Origin: Micromonospora lupini
Lineage (GTDB): Bacteria; Actinomycetota; Actinomycetes; Mycobacteriales; Micromonosporaceae
Direction: 5' to 3'
Assembly: GCF_026342015.1 (NCBI RefSeq)
Contig: NZ_JAPENL010000003.1
Span: forward strand, 496,001-560,000
Length of the DNA stretch: 64,000 nucleotides
Each line of letters opens with the position of its first letter. Within the stretch, counting starts at the first letter, position 1. This document shows, piece after piece, positions 60,587 through 64,000 of the stretch. Made by a program: the position numbers and the translations under genes. The notes below the pieces were generated by a model. It was not told the origin of the DNA, searched no databases, and was given only the letters and a program-made list of their open reading frames with translations.

Positions 60587-61191
60587 CCAGCCTGCGTCAG
60601 GCGGCCGGGAAGTATCTCCGGTTCGAGGCGCCGATGACGGTGCGGGAGGTCGGCGGCGAGATCGGCCATCCCACCGGGTCCAGCCGACGGCTGCTTGTGC
60701 AACTGGACCAGACGTCGAGCGAGTGGTTCTCCGGCAGCCTGTTGCCCTCAAGCGTGAAGGGCAGCGCGTGGCTGCGGTTGTTCAGCGACGGCCACTACAT
60801 GTTCGAGGGTCACGTGCACGAGAACGGCGCGGTCTCGCACAGTTGGTCGTTCGTGGCCACGCCGGCCTTCGTGGACGCCGACGGCAACGCCTTCGTCTTC
60901 TCCGCCAGCGGCAAGGTGTCGGACAACAGCAGCAGTGACGACTTCGCCGAGCTGGGCCAGGATCCACGGATCGGGCAGTACTGGGACCAGCTCAACACCG
61001 CCACTGTGAACTTCCGGCTCAGCGTGACGATGAACGTCGGGCAGCTCATCGGCAACATTCTGAAGTGGATTCCGCTTGTCATCGTGGGTGCGGTGGTCGC
61101 CGGGTGGGTAGCGTTCCTCGGCCAGCCGGGCAAGGTCCACTCCTACCGGGACGAGAACGGCACCATCCACATGTGGAAGTCGAGGGAGTGA
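60583..61191 (+). CDS. Unrecognised tail-anchored protein, first paralogue
   Basis: A 202-residue protein without a recognised family. The soluble part (residues 1-145) has FSGSLLPSSVKGSAWLRLFSDGHYMFEGHVHENGAVSHSWSFVATPAF, with two His residues and an Asp/Ser-rich DNSSSDDFAELGQDPRIGQYW. One membrane helix follows (about 150-177, LIGNILKWIPLVIVGAVVAGWVAFL), then a short charged tail (HSYRDENGTIHMWKSRE). It lacks a signal peptide. Its ATG overlaps the upstream stop (ATGA), so the operon is translationally coupled. The next gene encodes a paralogue sharing the FSGSLLPSSVKG core. The beta-strand-rich core may be a lipocalin-like or ligand-binding fold, which is only a guess. Confidence 0.78.
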   Translation: MTSLRQAAGKYLRFEAPMTVREVGGEIGHPTGSSRRLLVQLDQTSSEWFSGSLLPSSVKGSAWLRLFSDGHYMFEGHVHENGAVSHSWSFVATPAFVDADGNAFVFSASGKVSDNSSSDDFAELGQDPRIGQYWDQLNTATVNFRLSVTMNVGQLIGNILKWIPLVIVGAVVAGWVAFLGQPGKVHSYRDENGTIHMWKSRE

Positions 61192-61195
61192 CGGC

Positions 61196-61801
61196 ATGAC
61201 GAGCGTCCGCACTGCCGCCGCCCAGTACCTCGACATCCGGGCGCCGCTGACCCTGCGCCACGTCGGCGCACAGGTCGGGCAACCGGGCGGTTCGACCCGG
61301 ACGGCGATGGACCGGCTGGAGCAGGAGTGGAGCCACACGTTCTCCGGAAGCCTGCTGCCGTCAAGCGTCAAGGGCACGGCGTGGCTCCGAATGGCGAGCG
61401 ACGGCCACTATTGGTTCCAGGGGCACGTGCACGAGAACGGTCTCCTCAGCCACAGCTGGAGTTTCGCCGCCGGACCGAACGTGGTGGACCAGAACAAGAA
61501 CGTGTTCGTGGCCATCGCGAGCGGCCGGGTCACCGACGACCACAGCAGCGACGACTTCAGCATCACCGGCCAGGAGCCGCGCATCGCCGAGTTGTGGGAG
61601 CAGATCCGGTACGCGCCTGTCAGCTTCCGGCTCGACGTCACTGCCAACTTCGCCGAGTTGGCCAAGAAGGTGGGCATGGGGATCCTGACCGCGCTGGGCA
61701 TCAGCGTCCTGGCGGGCACGATCAACGTCCTCGGCGCCAAGGGTGCGGAGTGCCACGAGGACTCCAACGGGCGGGTCACCTGCTACACGAAGAACTCCTA
61801 G
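61196..61801 (+). CDS. Unrecognised tail-anchored protein, second paralogue
   Basis: A 201-residue paralogue of the preceding protein starting 4 bp after its stop. Shared features are TSVRTAAAQYL at the N-terminus, HTFSGSLLPSSVKGTAWLRMASDGHYWFQGHVHENGLLSHSWSF, and DDHSSDDFSITGQEPRIAELWEQI. The helix near the C-terminus is weaker and alanine-rich (MGILTALGISVLAGTINVLG), followed by a tail with two cysteines (GAECHEDSNGRVTCYTKNS). The tail differs from the first paralogue, so the two may serve different partners. The conserved Ser-Ser-Val-Lys-Gly, His and Trp positions are the likely functional residues. No family is recognised. Confidence 0.77.
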   Translation: MTSVRTAAAQYLDIRAPLTLRHVGAQVGQPGGSTRTAMDRLEQEWSHTFSGSLLPSSVKGTAWLRMASDGHYWFQGHVHENGLLSHSWSFAAGPNVVDQNKNVFVAIASGRVTDDHSSDDFSITGQEPRIAELWEQIRYAPVSFRLDVTANFAELAKKVGMGILTALGISVLAGTINVLGAKGAECHEDSNGRVTCYTKNS

Positions 61802-61817
61802 CGTCCGCACCGACGGC

Positions 61818-61852
61818 CGGCGGCCGTGGCGCACGGTGCGCCACGGCCGCCG
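61818..61852. terminator. Bidirectional terminator
   Basis: A perfect 15-bp stem (61818-61832 with 61838-61852) and 5-nt loop lie between the convergent genes ending at 61801 and 61858. Confidence 0.85.
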
Positions 61853-61857
61853 CGTGG

Positions 61858-64000
61858 TCAGCCGACCGGCCGCAACGCGTCGGACAGGTCCCGTCGCGAG
61901 GTCACCGCCAGCTTGCGGTACGCCCGGCCCAGATGTGTCTGCACGGTACGCACCGACAGCACCAACTGGTCGGCGATCTCCCGGTCGGACAGGCCCCGGG
62001 CGGCGAAGCCGGCGATCTGGGTCTCACGCGCGGTCAGCCCCGCCACAGTCGCCGGGTTCCCGTGCACCGCCGCGCCCAGGCGGGCACGCAGGTCGACGGC
62101 GAGCCGGACGCTGTCGGTGGTGACGGCCTGCCGGCCGAGTTCGTCGGCGACCTTCAACGCCTCGCCCGTCATGTTCAGGTCCACGAGGCGGTGGGCGTGT
62201 TCGAGCATCACTGTCGGGTTGCGGCCCGCCAACGCGATCACCGCCCGCCCGGCGGCGACGAGCCGCTCGGCGTCCACGTACCCGATGGCCTCGGCGATAC
62301 GGCCCGCGTAACGCGCGGGACCGGCGACCGGGTCCAGGTGTGCGGCGTAGATGAGGTAGCCCAGCTCCACAAGCCAGCAGCCGGAGGCGTGGGCGACGAC
62401 GATCGCCTCGTTCATCAGCTGTCCCGCCCGCACCCGACGGCCGGCCGCCGCGGCGATCGCGGCAAGCGCCCACGGCCGCAGTCCCGGTACGAGCGCGACC
62501 GCGTCGACGGGATGGTCCCGCAGCACCGCCTCGGCCTCGTCCGGACGGCCGTCCTCGGCCAGGGTGACGGCGAGCCAGCCGGTGGCTTCGGAGCGGAACA
62601 TCCCGGTGCCGCCGGCCTGCTGTGCGACCGCGTCCCGGAGCCGGCTGATGGCTCCCGCCCGGTCGCCACTGACCCGCTGGGCGTACCCGTCGAAGAGGGG
62701 CCAGGCGGTGTGCGACAGACCGGAGACGAGCGGGTCCGGCGGCAACGGCCAGCGGCCGGCGGCCGGGTCTGTGACCGGACCGGTCGGAATGGGCTGCCGC
62801 CACAGCTCGGCCAACGCCAGCGCCGCCCCGGCCATGCCCCGGACCTGCGGCAACGCCGACGAGCCGGACCGCTCGACCGCGGCGACCACCGCACGGCCCA
62901 CACGTACCGCCTCCTCGGTGCGGCCGGTCAGCACCAGCGCGGCGACCGACGCCAGGGTGACCCGCAGGTGCGCGCCGCGGGGCAGCGACTCCCCTAACAG
63001 ATCCCGTGCGCGGTGCAGCGCCCGCCCGGCCTCGCCGCTGAACAACTGGACGACAACCCCGACCGCGGCAAGCTCCGCCCGCCCGGCCAGGTCACCGGCC
63101 GCCTCGGCGTCCGCGCGCAGTCGCCGCAGATCGTCGTACGCCTGCCGTGGCTCGCGCCCGACCCAGGTGCGGTGTCCGGCCAGCGCCGTTCCCACAGTCA
63201 CCCGGGCGGCCCGGTCGCCGACCGCCTCGGCGTCCCGCTCGGCGGCCCGCAGTGTCTCGTACGCCTCGACGGCGCGGCCCTGCTCGACGAGGGCGGCGCT
63301 GAGCGCGACCGCCGCCGAGGCTCCGCCGCCCTCCTGCCAGGCACGCCGGGCCAGTTGTTCCGAGGCGGCCGGGTCGGCGTACAGGCAGAGGCTGGCCGAC
63401 CTGACCAGCTCCGGCGGGCCGATCGGTTGCCCGGCGTGCACCGCCCAGAGGGCGCTTGCCATCTCGTGTGTGCCGTGCAGGGTCGTCTGCCGTGTGCTGG
63501 TCAGCAGCGCGGCGGACACGCGCCGACGCCGCGCGGGCGACATCCGCCGACGAACCGCGGCGCCGAGCATCGGATCACGCAACCGCACCAGGATCTGCTG
63601 CCCGCGCTCCTCGCTGCGGACCATGCCGAGCTGTTCGAGATCGGCGAGCAGTTCCGGCGACGCGGCGGCCTCCACGACGGACAGCGGCAGCGGCCCACCC
63701 AGCGCCAGCGCGGCCAGCGCCTCCTCGCCGGTGCGGCCGATTCCCTCCAGTTCCCGGTCGAGCAGGTCGGCCACCTGCGCCGGCACCGCCAGGACGGCAC
63801 GCCAGCGCCACTGGTCGGTGTCGCGCACCAGCGAACCGACCTCCCGCCCGTGGTCGATCAACGCCACCGCGAGATGCGGCAGTCCGCCCGTCCACTGCCA
63901 CAGCAGCTGGGTGGTGGATCGACTGACCGGGCCTGCCAACAGCTCCTCGGCAAGCGCGCCGACCTCGGCCTCGGCCAGGGCGGGCACCATCAGCCGCGGC
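61858..64000 (-). CDS. LuxR-family regulator with large helical domain, truncated at the window edge
   Basis: The visible 714 codons run off the right end, so the N-terminus and probably an AAA/P-loop domain are missing. The C-terminus has a LuxR helix-turn-helix (GLTARETQIAGFAARGLSDREIADQLVLSVRTVQTHLGRAYRKLAVTSRRDL). The middle is a long run of helical repeats, as in LAL-type (MalT-like) regulators, and a recognisable part of an ATPase winged-helix region (VSRSTTQLLWQWTGGLPHLAVALIDHG) lies near the window edge. Such proteins are large ATP-binding activators of secondary metabolism or sugar use. Its targets are not in the window. Confidence 0.88.
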   Translation of the reverse strand, partial: PRLMVPALAEAEVGALAEELLAGPVSRSTTQLLWQWTGGLPHLAVALIDHGREVGSLVRDTDQWRWRAVLAVPAQVADLLDRELEGIGRTGEEALAALALGGPLPLSVVEAAASPELLADLEQLGMVRSEERGQQILVRLRDPMLGAAVRRRMSPARRRRVSAALLTSTRQTTLHGTHEMASALWAVHAGQPIGPPELVRSASLCLYADPAASEQLARRAWQEGGGASAAVALSAALVEQGRAVEAYETLRAAERDAEAVGDRAARVTVGTALAGHRTWVGREPRQAYDDLRRLRADAEAAGDLAGRAELAAVGVVVQLFSGEAGRALHRARDLLGESLPRGAHLRVTLASVAALVLTGRTEEAVRVGRAVVAAVERSGSSALPQVRGMAGAALALAELWRQPIPTGPVTDPAAGRWPLPPDPLVSGLSHTAWPLFDGYAQRVSGDRAGAISRLRDAVAQQAGGTGMFRSEATGWLAVTLAEDGRPDEAEAVLRDHPVDAVALVPGLRPWALAAIAAAAGRRVRAGQLMNEAIVVAHASGCWLVELGYLIYAAHLDPVAGPARYAGRIAEAIGYVDAERLVAAGRAVIALAGRNPTVMLEHAHRLVDLNMTGEALKVADELGRQAVTTDSVRLAVDLRARLGAAVHGNPATVAGLTARETQIAGFAARGLSDREIADQLVLSVRTVQTHLGRAYRKLAVTSRRDLSDALRPVG

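Noticed and set aside
59249..61801. Three-gene operon considered as prophage tail remnant
   Set aside because: Only one protein has a tail-fibre-like module; no capsid, terminase, tape-measure, lysis or integrase gene lies around it, and GC content matches the chromosome.

Overview
The window is high-GC chromosomal DNA from an actinomycete. Gene content, GTG/AGGAGG starts, long GC-rich terminator hairpins and secreted RICIN-tagged glycoside hydrolases point to Micromonosporaceae, probably Micromonospora; this is inferred from sequence character, not from a database match. No rRNA, tRNA, CRISPR array, transposase or prophage was seen. The sequence is cut at the right edge inside a large LuxR-type regulator.

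Layout. 1-6.6 kb: remnant of a winged-helix (YcaQ-like) gene, a ROK regulator, a first multiple-monosaccharide ABC importer (mmsA-mmsB-chvE on the minus strand) and an F420/PPOX-type oxidoreductase. 6.8-10.5 kb: an ABCG-type exporter overlapping a PLP enzyme of the molybdenum-cofactor-sulfurase type, plus a small orphan protein. 10.6-16.8 kb: secreted GH16 glucanase behind a CebR-like palindrome, DUF4331 protein, a WxL-like/DUF916-like surface-protein pair, DUF2188, an M23 peptidase and a divergent membrane protein. 16.8-22.1 kb: TetR regulator, two ABC ATPases and one 1018-residue FtsX-type permease. 22.2-29.1 kb: phosphatase-rich secretory block (beta-propeller protein, PhoD, TolB-like protein, MFS carrier, DNRLRE-metallophosphoesterase).

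29.2-46.8 kb is a pentose-use island: a second chvE-mmsA-mmsB importer, a LacI-family regulator, a RICIN-GH43 arabinofuranosidase/xylosidase, and a seven-gene operon araB-araD-ytfQ-ytfR-ytfT-yjfF-araA. GH43 would release pentose outside the cell, the importers bring it in, and AraA, AraB and AraD convert L-arabinose to D-xylulose-5-phosphate. Near-palindromic 14-bp sites of the form TGTKAKCGMTMACA occur before all three transcription units, each 7-8 bp downstream of a TTGAC -35 box, so the LacI protein at 33.6-34.6 kb is the likely shared repressor.

47-53.7 kb: a four-gene minus-strand cluster (ribbon-helix-helix protein, DUF4097, DrrA-like ATPase, ABC-2 permease), a FUSC exporter, and a divergent SDR/AraC pair. 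53.7-64 kb: a polytopic membrane protein ending in a serine-hydrolase-like domain, a methyltransferase, a surface protein with an ice-binding-type domain, a 64-triplet collagen stalk and an LPVTG anchor, a small P-loop kinase-like protein, an unrecognised three-gene operon (repeat protein plus two paralogous tail-anchored proteins), and the truncated LuxR regulator. The three-gene operon at 59249-61801 is the best candidate for an undescribed system.
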